The position numbers were made by a program, and so were the translations under genes. The notes beneath the pieces are model-generated. The model did no database searches. It was given only the letters and a program-made list of their open reading frames with translations, and was not told where the DNA came from. DNA of 64,000 nt. Source: Quisquiliibacterium transsilvanicum (lineage in GTDB: Bacteria; Pseudomonadota; Gammaproteobacteria; Burkholderiales; Burkholderiaceae_E). Of the stretch, positions 34,101 to 42,806 are shown in pieces. The stretch is from positions 186,001 to 250,000 of the forward strand of contig NZ_JACHGB010000001.1 in assembly GCF_014202215.1 (NCBI RefSeq), in the 5' to 3' direction. Numbering within the stretch: position 1 is the first letter of the stretch; each line of letters opens with the position of its first letter.

Positions 34101-36047
34101 TCACGCGGCGGCTGCGGCCCTCCTGCCGCGGTTGTCCCGCCAGACCAGCGCGATCAGTACTGCGCAGACGATGCCGGCCACGATGGTGGTCTTCAGGCCG
34201 GGGAAGCTGAAGGCGAAACCCGCAGCCACCAGCGGCAGGCGCAGCCATGGCTTCACCATTCCGACCCCGAGCAGGTAGCCCTCCAGCCCGCCCGACAGCA
34301 CGGTGATGCCGATGATGATCGAGGGCAGCACGTAGATCAGCGGCGTCAGGTCGCCCTGAAGCACCAGGGCCGGCTGGAACAGGAAGAACAGCGGGACGAA
34401 GTAGATGACGATCCCCAGCCGCATCGCGGTGATCGAGGTCTGCATCGGCTTGGCGCCGGCGATGGTGGCAGCCAGGAAGGAGGCGGCCGCGACCGGTGGA
34501 GTGATCGCCGAGAGCATTGCGTAGTACAGGATGAAGAAGTGCACCGCGATGACGTTGAGCCCGCCGATTTCGATGATCGCGGGTGCCAGCGTCACCGCCA
34601 GGAAAATGTAGGCGACGATCGACAGTCCAGCCATGCCCATGACGAAGCAGGCCACCACTCCGAAGAAGATCACCAGGAAGAGGTTGCCGCCGCCGAGGCT
34701 GATAAGGCCGGAGGTGACGGAGCCGGTGACGCCGGTGATCGTGAGCGCGCTGACGACGAACGCGATCGGCAGGATGATCGCTGTCGTCTGGGTGACCAGC
34801 ACGCCGATCTGCCGCACGGTTTCCACGAAGCGTCGCGGCGTCATCCGCGTCTCGGCCCGCAGGAAGGACAGTGCGATCATCAGAACGGATGCGTACCAGG
34901 GCGCGTAGTACTCCCAGCGCTTGTAGAGCAGCCCCCAGACCAGGAAGATCAGCACGAGCAGGAAGGGCCAGCCCGTCTTCAGCACGGCGAGCGCCCTGGG
35001 CAGCGTCGCGGGGTCCTCGCCCTTGAGGCCCTTGCGCGCCGCGTAGGCATCCACCTGCAGCAGCAGCCCGAAGTAGAAGAGCAGCGAGGGCAGGATGGCT
35101 GCGATCATCACGGTGGCGTAGTCGACGCCGATCGTGATCGCCATCACGAAGGCGATGGCGCCCATCACCGGCGGCATCACTACGCCTCCGGTCGACGCGC
35201 AGGCCTCGATCGCCCCGGCGTAGTGCGGCGGATAGCCGACCTTCTTCATCGTCGGGATGGTGATCGAGCCGGTGCCGGCGATGTTCGAGAAGATGCTGCC
35301 CGAAAGGCTGCCGAAGAAGGCGCTGGCCACGACGGAAACCTTGGCCGGGCCGCCGCGGTAGCGGCCGAAGCCGGCGTTGGCGAGGTTGATGAAGAAGGTG
35401 CCGGCGCCGGTGGCAAGCAGCACGCCGGCAAAGACCAGGAAGCCCAGGATGATCTCGGCCACGATCTTCGTGGTGATGCCCATCATCCCCTCGGTGCGGA
35501 AGATGTGGGCCTCGATCATCCGGTCGAAGCTGTACGGGATGCCCATCAGCAGGCCGGGCAGGTAATCGGCCACCAGCGGGTACAGGCCGAGCACGATCAC
35601 GACCAGCAGGAAGGGGGTGCCGCCGCTGCGCCGGGAGAGTTCCATCATCAGCAGCCAGATCACGATCCCCAGCGGCAGGTTGAACCAGCCGGCCTGGACC
35701 ATGTCCCAGGCATTGGTCGCGAAGTAGATGCTGATGGCAATCACCAGCACGGCCGCGATCAGGTCATAGAAGGGGATCTTCTTCTGTCCGGCATATGCGG
35801 GCAGCGCAATGAAGGCCGCGGCCGAGAACAGGCCGATGAAGAGCCAGTAGTACTCGCCCTCGAGCAGGCGGTCGCCACCGAGGGTGAATCCGAAGATGTA
35901 CGCGAGTCCGAGCGCCAGGCCGCCGGTGCACAGGACGATGAAGACGATGCTCTGCCAGGAACCCAGCGCGCCCAGGCGCGTGGCTTCGGAGGCGGGGGTA
36001 TGGTCCTCGGGCGCGGGTGCGCCGGCTGAAGTCTCGGGGGTGTTCAT
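34101..36047 (-). CDS. TRAP transporter fused permease (DctQM)
   Basis: A 648-residue polytopic inner-membrane protein fusing the small and large TRAP permease domains, the form that works with TAXI receptors. The N-terminal portion has several helices of the 4TM region. Then come SFLAATIAGAKP, FFGSLSGSIFSNIAGTGSIT, EACASTGGVVMPPVMGAIAF and GITVLSGGLEGYLLG of the DctM part. Transport should be Na+- or H+-coupled uptake of an organic acid or amino acid. ATG 36047 is chosen over the longer frame because GGAAAGG precedes it and the preceding residues are not hydrophobic. It is cotranscribed downstream of the receptor gene, gap 105 bp. Confidence 0.9.
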   Translation of the reverse strand: MNTPETSAGAPAPEDHTPASEATRLGALGSWQSIVFIVLCTGGLALGLAYIFGFTLGGDRLLEGEYYWLFIGLFSAAAFIALPAYAGQKKIPFYDLIAAVLVIAISIYFATNAWDMVQAGWFNLPLGIVIWLLMMELSRRSGGTPFLLVVIVLGLYPLVADYLPGLLMGIPYSFDRMIEAHIFRTEGMMGITTKIVAEIILGFLVFAGVLLATGAGTFFINLANAGFGRYRGGPAKVSVVASAFFGSLSGSIFSNIAGTGSITIPTMKKVGYPPHYAGAIEACASTGGVVMPPVMGAIAFVMAITIGVDYATVMIAAILPSLLFYFGLLLQVDAYAARKGLKGEDPATLPRALAVLKTGWPFLLVLIFLVWGLLYKRWEYYAPWYASVLMIALSFLRAETRMTPRRFVETVRQIGVLVTQTTAIILPIAFVVSALTITGVTGSVTSGLISLGGGNLFLVIFFGVVACFVMGMAGLSIVAYIFLAVTLAPAIIEIGGLNVIAVHFFILYYAMLSAITPPVAAASFLAATIAGAKPMQTSITAMRLGIVIYFVPLFFLFQPALVLQGDLTPLIYVLPSIIIGITVLSGGLEGYLLGVGMVKPWLRLPLVAAGFAFSFPGLKTTIVAGIVCAVLIALVWRDNRGRRAAAAA

Positions 36048-36152
36048 GGATCCGCTGCCTTTCCGATCGGGGGCGCATGGCTGCCGGACGCGTGCACTGC
36101 ATGCGTCCGGCAATGCTGGGTGGCCGGCGGCCTGCGCCGGCGCAAGACAGGA

Positions 36153-37352
36153 TCAGAGCCGGGTCTTGAAGCCCTCGAGATCCTTGGTGTGCTTGTCGTG
36201 GATCTTCATGAACGCCTCGTCGTTGAAGTCGATCTTCACGCCGGCCTTGCGGGCTTCGTCCAGCGCCGCCTTTCGCGCGCTCACCCAGCGGTCCATCTTC
36301 TCGATCGCTGCCTTGTTCCAGGCGTCGTCCTTGTCGGTCCAGGCGCCGATCTCGCGAAGGTAGCGGACGGTGCCCTCGTGGACGGGGATGGGGGTGCGGT
36401 CGAGATACCCGCGGAAGAGCTCCAGGGACATCCGCGCGGCGAGCGGATGCGTTCCCTTGTAGGCGTCAAAGGACTTGTGCATCCACTTCGCCATGTTGTA
36501 GGCGAACTCCGCGTCGGTCTCGGGCGTCACCGCGTAGATGAAGTTCGAGACCGCTCCCGGCACGTTCCGCGCCGTCGAGACCCCGAGGGCCATGGGCGCC
36601 GGAATGAGCATGGGCCGATGCACGAGGTAGCGCGCCCAGTTCTCGGTTTCGCTGGCCGGCATGGGGATCCACCGGATTCCGCCAGGCGCGCCCTCGATTT
36701 CCGAGGTCACCGAGCTGATGGGCGAGCAATAGCTGATGTCGGCCTTGCCCTCGACCACGGAACGGCAGTTCTCGGCGTAGCTGCTGGCGGGGACGAAGGT
36801 GAACTTCTTCTGGGCTTCCTCCTCGGTCATGCCGAGGTAGGCGGGCAGCGCCCTCGTCACGGTGAATACCATCGGCGGGGAAAACACTCCCTGCGTGATC
36901 CGGAAGCCGCCCTTCTTCAGGTCGTCCATCGACTTGATCTTGGAATCGCCCGAAACGACGTAGCCCCACGGGGTGTCGTTGTGATGCCAGAGCATGCGCT
37001 GCGCGGCCGGGGCGGTGGCTGCGTAGCCGCCGATCCCCTGGATCTGGAAGCGCATCTCGGCTGCGGACACCGAGGTGATCGCGATGTCCTTGCGCTCGGT
37101 GAGCCGGCGATAGCGCATCGGCTCGTTGTCCTCGGGAACGACACGGATCGTCGTGCCGACTTCCTTCTGGAGGATCGGCGCCCAGCCGTTGGTGGAGGCG
37201 AAACTGCCGGAGTTGGTGCCTGACGTGCCGATGACCAGCAGGCGGGGCCACTTGAACTCGGCGGCCTGGGCGATGCCGGCGCCGGTGGCCGCAAGCACGG
37301 CGGCTGCGGAGACGGCGGTGGCGAGGGTCTGGCGGATCGTGGGCTTCTTCAC
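36153..37352 (-). CDS. TAXI family TRAP substrate receptor
   Basis: Periplasmic solute receptor of 399 residues. The start is GTG 37352 with a near-perfect AAAGGAGGAGC upstream. The signal peptide runs to AQA before AEFKWPRLL. VIGTSGTNSGSFASTNGWAP is the TAXI-type ligand loop, and KGGFRITQGVFSPPMVFTVT and YCSPISSVTSEIEGAPGGIR follow. It delivers the ligand to the fused TRAP permease. The ligand is unknown; TAXI systems mainly take up glutamate or C4/C5 organic acids. A good sigma70 promoter lies about 140 bp upstream. Confidence 0.88.
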   Translation of the reverse strand: MKKPTIRQTLATAVSAAAVLAATGAGIAQAAEFKWPRLLVIGTSGTNSGSFASTNGWAPILQKEVGTTIRVVPEDNEPMRYRRLTERKDIAITSVSAAEMRFQIQGIGGYAATAPAAQRMLWHHNDTPWGYVVSGDSKIKSMDDLKKGGFRITQGVFSPPMVFTVTRALPAYLGMTEEEAQKKFTFVPASSYAENCRSVVEGKADISYCSPISSVTSEIEGAPGGIRWIPMPASETENWARYLVHRPMLIPAPMALGVSTARNVPGAVSNFIYAVTPETDAEFAYNMAKWMHKSFDAYKGTHPLAARMSLELFRGYLDRTPIPVHEGTVRYLREIGAWTDKDDAWNKAAIEKMDRWVSARKAALDEARKAGVKIDFNDEAFMKIHDKHTKDLEGFKTRL

Positions 37353-37667
37353 GTTTGCTCCTCCTTTGATGGTCGTCTCGCCCGGTGTGGGAGGGGGCGC
37401 GAGCGTCGTGCCGCCGGCCGGGAACCGGGGACGGCCAATGATGTGGTCTACCAAGACCGTCGCGCCTTGTAGCTGCGGTCGAGACCCTGTGCGACGGCTC
37501 AATATAGGCGGCGCCCGGACGACGTGACAAGGCGAAACGGGACGCGTTTCCTCCGGGATATCCATGAGGAGCGGGCGGGGAGGTCGGGAAAGCCCGGAGA
37601 GGGCGGGGGAGCATCGGCCGATTTCGGAACGGCCGGGGCCGCAGAGGATGGCGCGGCGTGGCAGGGC
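37353..37667. other. Gap holding the TRAP operon leader
   Basis: No gene is seen. It contains the TAXI promoter at 37501-37530 and a leader of roughly 140 bases on the minus strand. Frames crossing it lack initiation signals and family similarity. Confidence 0.6.
37501..37530 (-). promoter_or_regulatory. Sigma70-type promoter of TRAP operon
   Basis: On the minus strand TTGTCA (37525-37530) and TATATT (37501-37506) are separated by 18 bp. It is the best -35/-10 pair in the stretch upstream of the TAXI receptor. No operator is obvious. Confidence 0.6.
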
Positions 37668-39419
37668 CTACCCTCGAAGCCATCCCGGACCCTGCGGGTT
37701 GCCGTTGTCGACATGAAACTTTACAAGCCGTCGAAGCGGCGCAGCATCTTCGTCGCGCGCCAGGCCGAAGCAGGCCATCGCATTGGCACCCAGCACTTTC
37801 TCCGCCGCCCCTGGGGGAGCGCTGATGCCCCGCAGCAACCCGGCAACTGCCTGGGCGTAGAGCTCCCATCCGGGAACCCTGCTCAGCATCAGCCAGTCGC
37901 TTCCGTACATCACACGGTCGGCCACCGACTCGCCGCCGGCAAGGCCAACGGCCAGAGCCCTGGTCAAACGGGACCGGGCCGCCTGCGAGCCCACGAGTTC
38001 ATCCCAGTAGCCAAGGTCGCCATAGACCCGCAGGCCGCCCTGACGTCCCATCAGGTCGATGAAGCCGTCGGTCCAGTCATCGTCATTTCGCTGACGCGCG
38101 CCGCCGAAGTGGCCTGCATTCACCTTCAACCGCTCTAGCGCAGGCGCGCCGTCGAGAAGCGCGCTCCAGCCCGCCGGGCCGCCAAGGGCGTCATGCGCGA
38201 GATCTCGTCCCATCGACTCGTTCGCATGGGCCATGACGGGTGCACCGAGCTCATCGCACAGCTCGTAGAGGGTGCGAAGCTTCTTGTCCAGCTGCGCCAG
38301 ATCGGGTCTTGGCTCAACCGTGTGGACTTTGAAGCCTGCATTGCCGTAGGCGAAGAACCCCATCGGCGGATAGATCTTCACGCCGACGCATCCGCGCTCC
38401 TTCAGCGCGATCTCCACCAGCCTTATCGCGGCGTCACCCTCCTTGATGTCGACCCACGGGTTGTAGGCCGCCAATGGCATCAGGAACCCGCCGGAGAGAA
38501 CGGCCAACAGCTCGTGCAGGCGCAACTGGTCCTGCAGGTTCGTCGCGCGCTCGGGGCAGGCGAGCCAGTAGTTGAAGTCGACCATCGACGCAAAACATCC
38601 CGACAGTGGAAGGCCGGGCGAGTGATCGGCATATCGGCGGATGTACGTGCGCAGGTTGTGGTGCCGCGGCGAGAGCATGAAGCGCACGAACTGCAGGGCG
38701 CCGCGCATGGACGCCACCGTCGTCTCCTCGGCAGACATCCCATTGGTGGTTTGCGGCACCAGCTTGCCAGTCGCCCGCTCCCGGTAGCCGCCACCGTCCT
38801 TAAAGGCCTCGATGACCAGATCCTCGCTGAAGCGGCCGACCTGGTTGCGCAGCGCGCTGGCGCTGCGGTCTTTGGCCCGTTGGGCGGCTTCATCGAAGAG
38901 GCGGGGTATGTCGGATCCGCGCCGTAGGATTTCCCTGTAGAACTCACCGGCACGCTTGTCGCTGAGTGAATCGATTTGCTTATCCAGTTCCGCCGTGTCC
39001 TCGGCGAGGGACTTCGCGCGCTGGCCGTCCGACAGGCCGCGCTGGCACAAAGCGACGTGTTCGTCCCTGGCCGTCACGGCGGTCTTGCCCAGAGCCTCGG
39101 CCAGGGGTGCGAGTGCAATGACGAACTGCCGAAGGCGCTCGTCCTCGATGCCGTGCGCTACGGACTTCGCCAGGAAGCCCGCCACTGGCACGTCCTGCGC
39201 GTTGAAGAAGTGCGTGTGGGCGTCGAAGTTGCGCTCGGCTCCCTGCCAGGCGGCCTGCACTTCCGGTCCCGCCAGGAACGGTGCAGGTCGTGGGTTACAG
39301 CCCGATGCGATTTGCGAGGGCGGGGGAACCGTGCAACAGCCCGCAGCGGACAGCCCCGCCAACGCAGCCCCACCGAGGATCAGCGTCCGTCGCTGGCCGT
39401 CACGAGCGCGGTTCGGCAT
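37668..39419 (-). CDS. Exported amidohydrolase family protein
   Basis: A 583-residue protein with a Tat-like start (QRRTLILGGAALAGLSAAGC) that also forms a lipobox at Cys28, so it is probably exported, folded and lipid-anchored. The amidohydrolase-2 type domain shows FDAHTHFFN (HxH metal ligands), VMAHANESMG and VNAGHFGG, and ends with MYGSDWLML carrying the catalytic Asp. An inserted helical region of about 120 residues between HxH and the barrel (LAEDTAELDKQIDSLSDKRA) is unusual for this family. The reaction is unknown; decarboxylase and hydrolase members exist. GGAGAAAG stands before ATG 39419. Confidence 0.78.
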   Translation of the reverse strand: MPNRARDGQRRTLILGGAALAGLSAAGCCTVPPPSQIASGCNPRPAPFLAGPEVQAAWQGAERNFDAHTHFFNAQDVPVAGFLAKSVAHGIEDERLRQFVIALAPLAEALGKTAVTARDEHVALCQRGLSDGQRAKSLAEDTAELDKQIDSLSDKRAGEFYREILRRGSDIPRLFDEAAQRAKDRSASALRNQVGRFSEDLVIEAFKDGGGYRERATGKLVPQTTNGMSAEETTVASMRGALQFVRFMLSPRHHNLRTYIRRYADHSPGLPLSGCFASMVDFNYWLACPERATNLQDQLRLHELLAVLSGGFLMPLAAYNPWVDIKEGDAAIRLVEIALKERGCVGVKIYPPMGFFAYGNAGFKVHTVEPRPDLAQLDKKLRTLYELCDELGAPVMAHANESMGRDLAHDALGGPAGWSALLDGAPALERLKVNAGHFGGARQRNDDDWTDGFIDLMGRQGGLRVYGDLGYWDELVGSQAARSRLTRALAVGLAGGESVADRVMYGSDWLMLSRVPGWELYAQAVAGLLRGISAPPGAAEKVLGANAMACFGLARDEDAAPLRRLVKFHVDNGNPQGPGWLRG

Positions 39420-39651
39420 GAGCTTTCTCCGTTCGTCTCCTGGTCGTACCGCCAATTGGAGACCGCGCGGCACGCGTTGTCCATTGCCGGGACATGTTGG
39501 GCTCAGGAGTGCGCCGGCCCACGCCGTTGCCTGGCGCTCGAGCGGCCAAGAGCGGGCGCCATGACACGCTTCACGGGACCGATACTCGAGGGCCGCTGGT
39601 GGCTTGCCGGCGCCAGATCGCGAGAGTCCGCAGATGTCCGGCCCCGAAAGC

Positions 39652-39683
39652 AAAAAAGGCCAATTCCGAAGAATTGGCCTTTT
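39652..39683 (-). terminator. Rho-independent terminator of tRNA-Asn
   Basis: A 9-bp perfect stem (39658-39666 with 39671-39679) closes a loop that reads TTCG on the minus strand, followed by a run of six T. It begins 13 bp beyond the encoded CCA of the tRNA. Confidence 0.92.
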
Positions 39684-39695
39684 CGCTTGATTTCT

Positions 39696-39771
39696 TGGCT
39701 CCCCGACCTGGGCTCGAACCAGGGACCTACGGATTAACAGTCCGGCGCTCTACCAACTGAGCTATCGGGGA
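39696..39771 (-). tRNA. tRNA-Asn (GTT)
   Basis: A 76-base cloverleaf on the minus strand. The 7-bp acceptor stem is TCCCCGA with TCGGGGA, the D arm contains AGCTCAGTTGGTAGAGC, the anticodon is GTT within ACTGTTAATC, the T arm has GGTTCGAGC, and discriminator G plus encoded CCA end the gene. A strong terminator follows. The gene stands alone between an amidohydrolase and an MFS gene. No integrated element is apparent at its 3' end. Confidence 0.97.
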
Positions 39772-39860
39772 TCAGCTAAGCCTTGAATTCTAACAAAGCC
39801 CTTTTAGTCCGTCAAATGACGGCAGTGCGCGGGGAGGAGCGTTGCGTCATGGCGACCTTG

Positions 39861-41291
39861 TCATCGCTCGCCCCGCGGCCGCATCCTCCACCCCACCGCG
39901 GCCGCCACCGCGCACACCACCGCCAGTCCCAGAAAGGTCTCGTCGAAGGCCGCGATCCGCGCGAGCGGGTCGCCGGCCTCGCCGGAGAAGGCCTGGCCGT
40001 GCGCGGCCAGCCGCCAGTCGAGCGCGATGGCGCTCAGGCTCACGCCGATGGCGCCGCCCAGCTGGCGGGTGTAGCCCATGGTGCTCGAGCCCTGCGCGAT
40101 GAGGTCGGAACCCAGCCCGCGCAGCGCGCCCAGGCTCAGCGAGGGCAGGATGAAGCTCATGCCGATGCGTCCCACCACCACCCAGGCCACCAGCAGCAGG
40201 TAGGGCGTGCCCAGGCCGACGGTGGCCAGCAGCAGGAAGGAGAAGGACAGCGTGGCGAGACCGCCGGCCACCATCCAGTGCTTGGGCAGCCGGTCGGCGA
40301 GCCGGCCGGTGAGCATCAGCGCGAAGGCCATGACCAGCCCTGCGGGCAGCATCACCAGACCGGCGCGCGCCGGGCCGTAGCCGAGCGCGGTCTGCAGCCA
40401 CACCGGGATCAGGTAGGTGGAGCCGAAGATGCCCATGCCGTAGATCAGCGACACCAGCGCGCCGGCGGCGAAGGAGGGCGAGCGGAACAGGCGCAGCTGC
40501 ATCAGCGGCGCGGCGCTGCGCCGCTCGACGAGCAGGAAGCCGGCCAGCGCCAGGACCGCAACCGCCAGCAGCCGCCAGCCCAGGCCGGCGTCGCCGCCGC
40601 GCAGCTGCGTGAGCCCGTTGAGCAGGCATAGCGTGGCTGTGGCGATCAGCAGCAGTCCGATCCAGTCGACCGGGGTGCGTTCGCCCGAGGTCAAGGTCCG
40701 CGGCAGGAAGCGCCGCGCCAGCGCGAGCCCCGCTGCGGCGAAGGGCAGCATCACGAAGAAGATCGAGCGCCAGCCGAAGGCCTCGACCAGCACGCCGCCG
40801 ACGCTGGGGCCGATGGCGGGCGCGAACACCACGCCGAAGCCGTAGATGCCCATCGCGCGGCCGCGCTGGTTCTCGGCGAAGGTGCGCATGATCATGACTG
40901 CCGGGATCGGCTGCAGCACGCCGGCCGCCAGCCCCTCCACCACCCGCATCGAGATGACCAGCCAGTAGTGCTGGGCCAGGCCGCCCAGCACCGCGCCCAC
41001 CGACAGCGCGATCAGCGCGCCGGAGTAGGTGCGGCGCAGGCCGAAGCGCTGCAGCAGCCAGGGGGTGAGCAGCATCGACACGGTGACCGCCACCATGAAG
41101 CCGGAGGCCACCCACTGCACCTCGGACTGGCGCAGCCCGAACTGGCGGCTGAGGTCCGGGATGGCGACGTTGACGATGGTCGACGCGAGGATCGACGCCA
41201 TCGTGCCGATCATCAGCGTGAACAGCACCAGCCACTTGAAGCGCGGGCCGTGGCGCGCGCTCAGCGCCTCGAGCGAGGAGCCGTCGGCCAT
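39861..41291 (-). CDS. MFS multidrug exporter, DHA2 (EmrB-like) family
   Basis: A 476-residue transporter with about 14 membrane helices. Signatures are STIVNVAIPDLSRQFGL (motif D1-like), QWVASGFMVAVTVSMLLTP, the motif A-like RFGLRRTYSGAL loop, and motif C FAPAIGPSVGGVLVEAFGWR, which marks exporters. Proton-driven efflux of hydrophobic drugs is the usual role. GGAGGAG precedes ATG 41291. There is no adjacent EmrA-type adaptor or regulator. It lies 52 bp downstream of the aminotransferase gene on the same strand and may be cotranscribed. Confidence 0.88.
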   Translation of the reverse strand: MADGSSLEALSARHGPRFKWLVLFTLMIGTMASILASTIVNVAIPDLSRQFGLRQSEVQWVASGFMVAVTVSMLLTPWLLQRFGLRRTYSGALIALSVGAVLGGLAQHYWLVISMRVVEGLAAGVLQPIPAVMIMRTFAENQRGRAMGIYGFGVVFAPAIGPSVGGVLVEAFGWRSIFFVMLPFAAAGLALARRFLPRTLTSGERTPVDWIGLLLIATATLCLLNGLTQLRGGDAGLGWRLLAVAVLALAGFLLVERRSAAPLMQLRLFRSPSFAAGALVSLIYGMGIFGSTYLIPVWLQTALGYGPARAGLVMLPAGLVMAFALMLTGRLADRLPKHWMVAGGLATLSFSFLLLATVGLGTPYLLLVAWVVVGRIGMSFILPSLSLGALRGLGSDLIAQGSSTMGYTRQLGGAIGVSLSAIALDWRLAAHGQAFSGEAGDPLARIAAFDETFLGLAVVCAVAAAVGWRMRPRGER

Positions 41292-41343
41292 GCGAGCTCC
41301 TCCAGTTGGGCCGCCCAGTGTATGCGAGGGTGGCGCCGAGGAA

Positions 41344-42552
41344 TCAGCCCTTCAGGATCGCGGCGATCGCGTTGCCGACGTAGTCGAGATTCTTGGAATT
41401 GAGCGCCGCCAGGCAGATGCGTCCGGTGCCCACCGCGTAGATGCCGTACTCGTCGCGCAGCCGGTCGACCTGGGCGGAGGTGAGTCCGGAGTAGGAGAAC
41501 ATTCCGCGCTGGCGGGTGACGAAGGAGAAGTCGCGGCTGACGCCGGCGGCCGCAAGCTTGTCGACCAGCCCGGTGCGCATTGCCCGGATGCGCTCGCGCA
41601 TCTCGCCGAGTTCCTTCTCCCACTGCTGGCGCAGCGCGGGAGTGGTGAGCACCGCCGCGACCACCGCCGCGCCATGGGTGGGCGGGTTGGAGTAGTTGGT
41701 GCGGATCACGCGCTTGACCTGGCTGGTGACCCGGGCCGCCTCTTCCTTGCTTTCGGTGACGATGGACAGCGCGCCGACGCGCTCGCCGTACAGCGAAAAG
41801 GACTTGGAGAAGGAGCTGGACACGAAGAAGTCCAGGCCGCTGGCCCCGAAGATGCGCAGCGCCGCGGCGTCGGCTTCGATGCCGTCGCCGAAACCCTGAT
41901 AGGCGCAATCGAGGAAGGCGATCAGCCCGCGCGCCTTGACCGCCTCGACGACCCGCGGCCACTGCTCGGCGGTGAGGTCGACGCCGGTGGGGTTGTGGCA
42001 GCAGGCGTGCAGCACGACGATGGAGTTCGCCGGCAGCCCGTTCAGGCAGGCCAGCATGCCGTCGAAGTTCACGCCCTGGCTGGTTGCGTCGTAGTAGGGG
42101 TAGGCGTTGACCTTGAAGCCGGCGGCCTCGAAGAGCGCGCGATGGTTTTCCCAGCTGGGGTCGCTGATCCAGACCTGGGCATCGGGTTGAAGGCGCTTGA
42201 GGAAGTCGGCGCCGATCTTCAGGCCGCCGGTGCCGCCCAGGGCCTCGAAGGTGGCGACGCGGCCGGCCGCCAGCAGCGGGGAGTCGGCGCCGAACAGCAG
42301 CTGCTGCACCGCGGTGTTGTAGCCGGGGATGCCTTCGATCGGCAGATAGCCGCGCGGTGGGGCGCTTTCCAGGCGGACCTTCTCGGCCTCGCGCACCGCT
42401 GCGAGCAGGGGGATCTTGCCGTTGTCGTCGTAGTAGACGCCGACCCCGAGGTTCACCTTGGTGGCGCGCGTGTCCGCGTTGAACGCCTCCGTCAGGCCGA
42501 GGATGGGGTCGCGGGGGGCCATCTCGACCGAGGCGAACAGGGGCTGGCTCAT
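41344..42552 (-). CDS. tyrB: Aromatic/aspartate aminotransferase
   Basis: Class I pyridoxal-phosphate aminotransferase of 402 residues, in the AspC/TyrB subgroup. Visible are APRDPILGLTEAFNAD, NLGVGVYYDDNGKIPLL, GGTGGLKIGADF, SDPSWENHRALFEAAGF, HACCHNPTGVDLT, DCAYQGFG and the lysine of SSSFSKSFSLYGERVGAL. It transfers amino groups between aromatic amino acids or aspartate and 2-oxoglutarate. AspC and TyrB cannot be separated surely by eye; TyrB is the usual call for betaproteobacterial homologues beside uvrB. It is divergent from uvrB. Confidence 0.88.
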   Translation of the reverse strand: MSQPLFASVEMAPRDPILGLTEAFNADTRATKVNLGVGVYYDDNGKIPLLAAVREAEKVRLESAPPRGYLPIEGIPGYNTAVQQLLFGADSPLLAAGRVATFEALGGTGGLKIGADFLKRLQPDAQVWISDPSWENHRALFEAAGFKVNAYPYYDATSQGVNFDGMLACLNGLPANSIVVLHACCHNPTGVDLTAEQWPRVVEAVKARGLIAFLDCAYQGFGDGIEADAAALRIFGASGLDFFVSSSFSKSFSLYGERVGALSIVTESKEEAARVTSQVKRVIRTNYSNPPTHGAAVVAAVLTTPALRQQWEKELGEMRERIRAMRTGLVDKLAAAGVSRDFSFVTRQRGMFSYSGLTSAQVDRLRDEYGIYAVGTGRICLAALNSKNLDYVGNAIAAILKG

Positions 42553-42609
42553 GTTTTTCTCTAAGTCCTGGATTCAGCGTTGAAAAAACAGAATGTTACA
42601 AGTGTCCGT

Positions 42610-42624
42610 GCCTATTGAATAGGC
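42610..42624. promoter_or_regulatory. Inverted repeat between tyrB and uvrB
   Basis: GCCTATT and AATAGGC flank a single G, a perfect 7-bp inverted repeat in the 254-bp divergent region. Suitable as an operator for either gene; the regulator is unknown. It is not a LexA-type site. Confidence 0.4.
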
Positions 42625-42806
42625 AAAGGGCTGGCTTTTTGAGGGGCGCGGGGCGATAATCCGTCTTTGCCCGGCCAGGATTGAAAACGGACCGGGGATG
42701 GGTTCTCCGTGGCTGCTCGCACATTCGTGCGAATCGCTGCTCAGCCGCTGTAACCCATACGAATCAACAGTTTAACACGCGCCTCTCGCTCCCAACCTCA
42801 CGCCCA

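Noticed and set aside
39600..39780. Integration site of a mobile island at tRNA-Asn
   Set aside because: No integrase, no duplicated tRNA 3' end and ordinary genes on both sides.
42700..42780. Possible LexA (SOS) box before uvrB
   Set aside because: CTGT and ACAG are present but 15 bases apart instead of 8.
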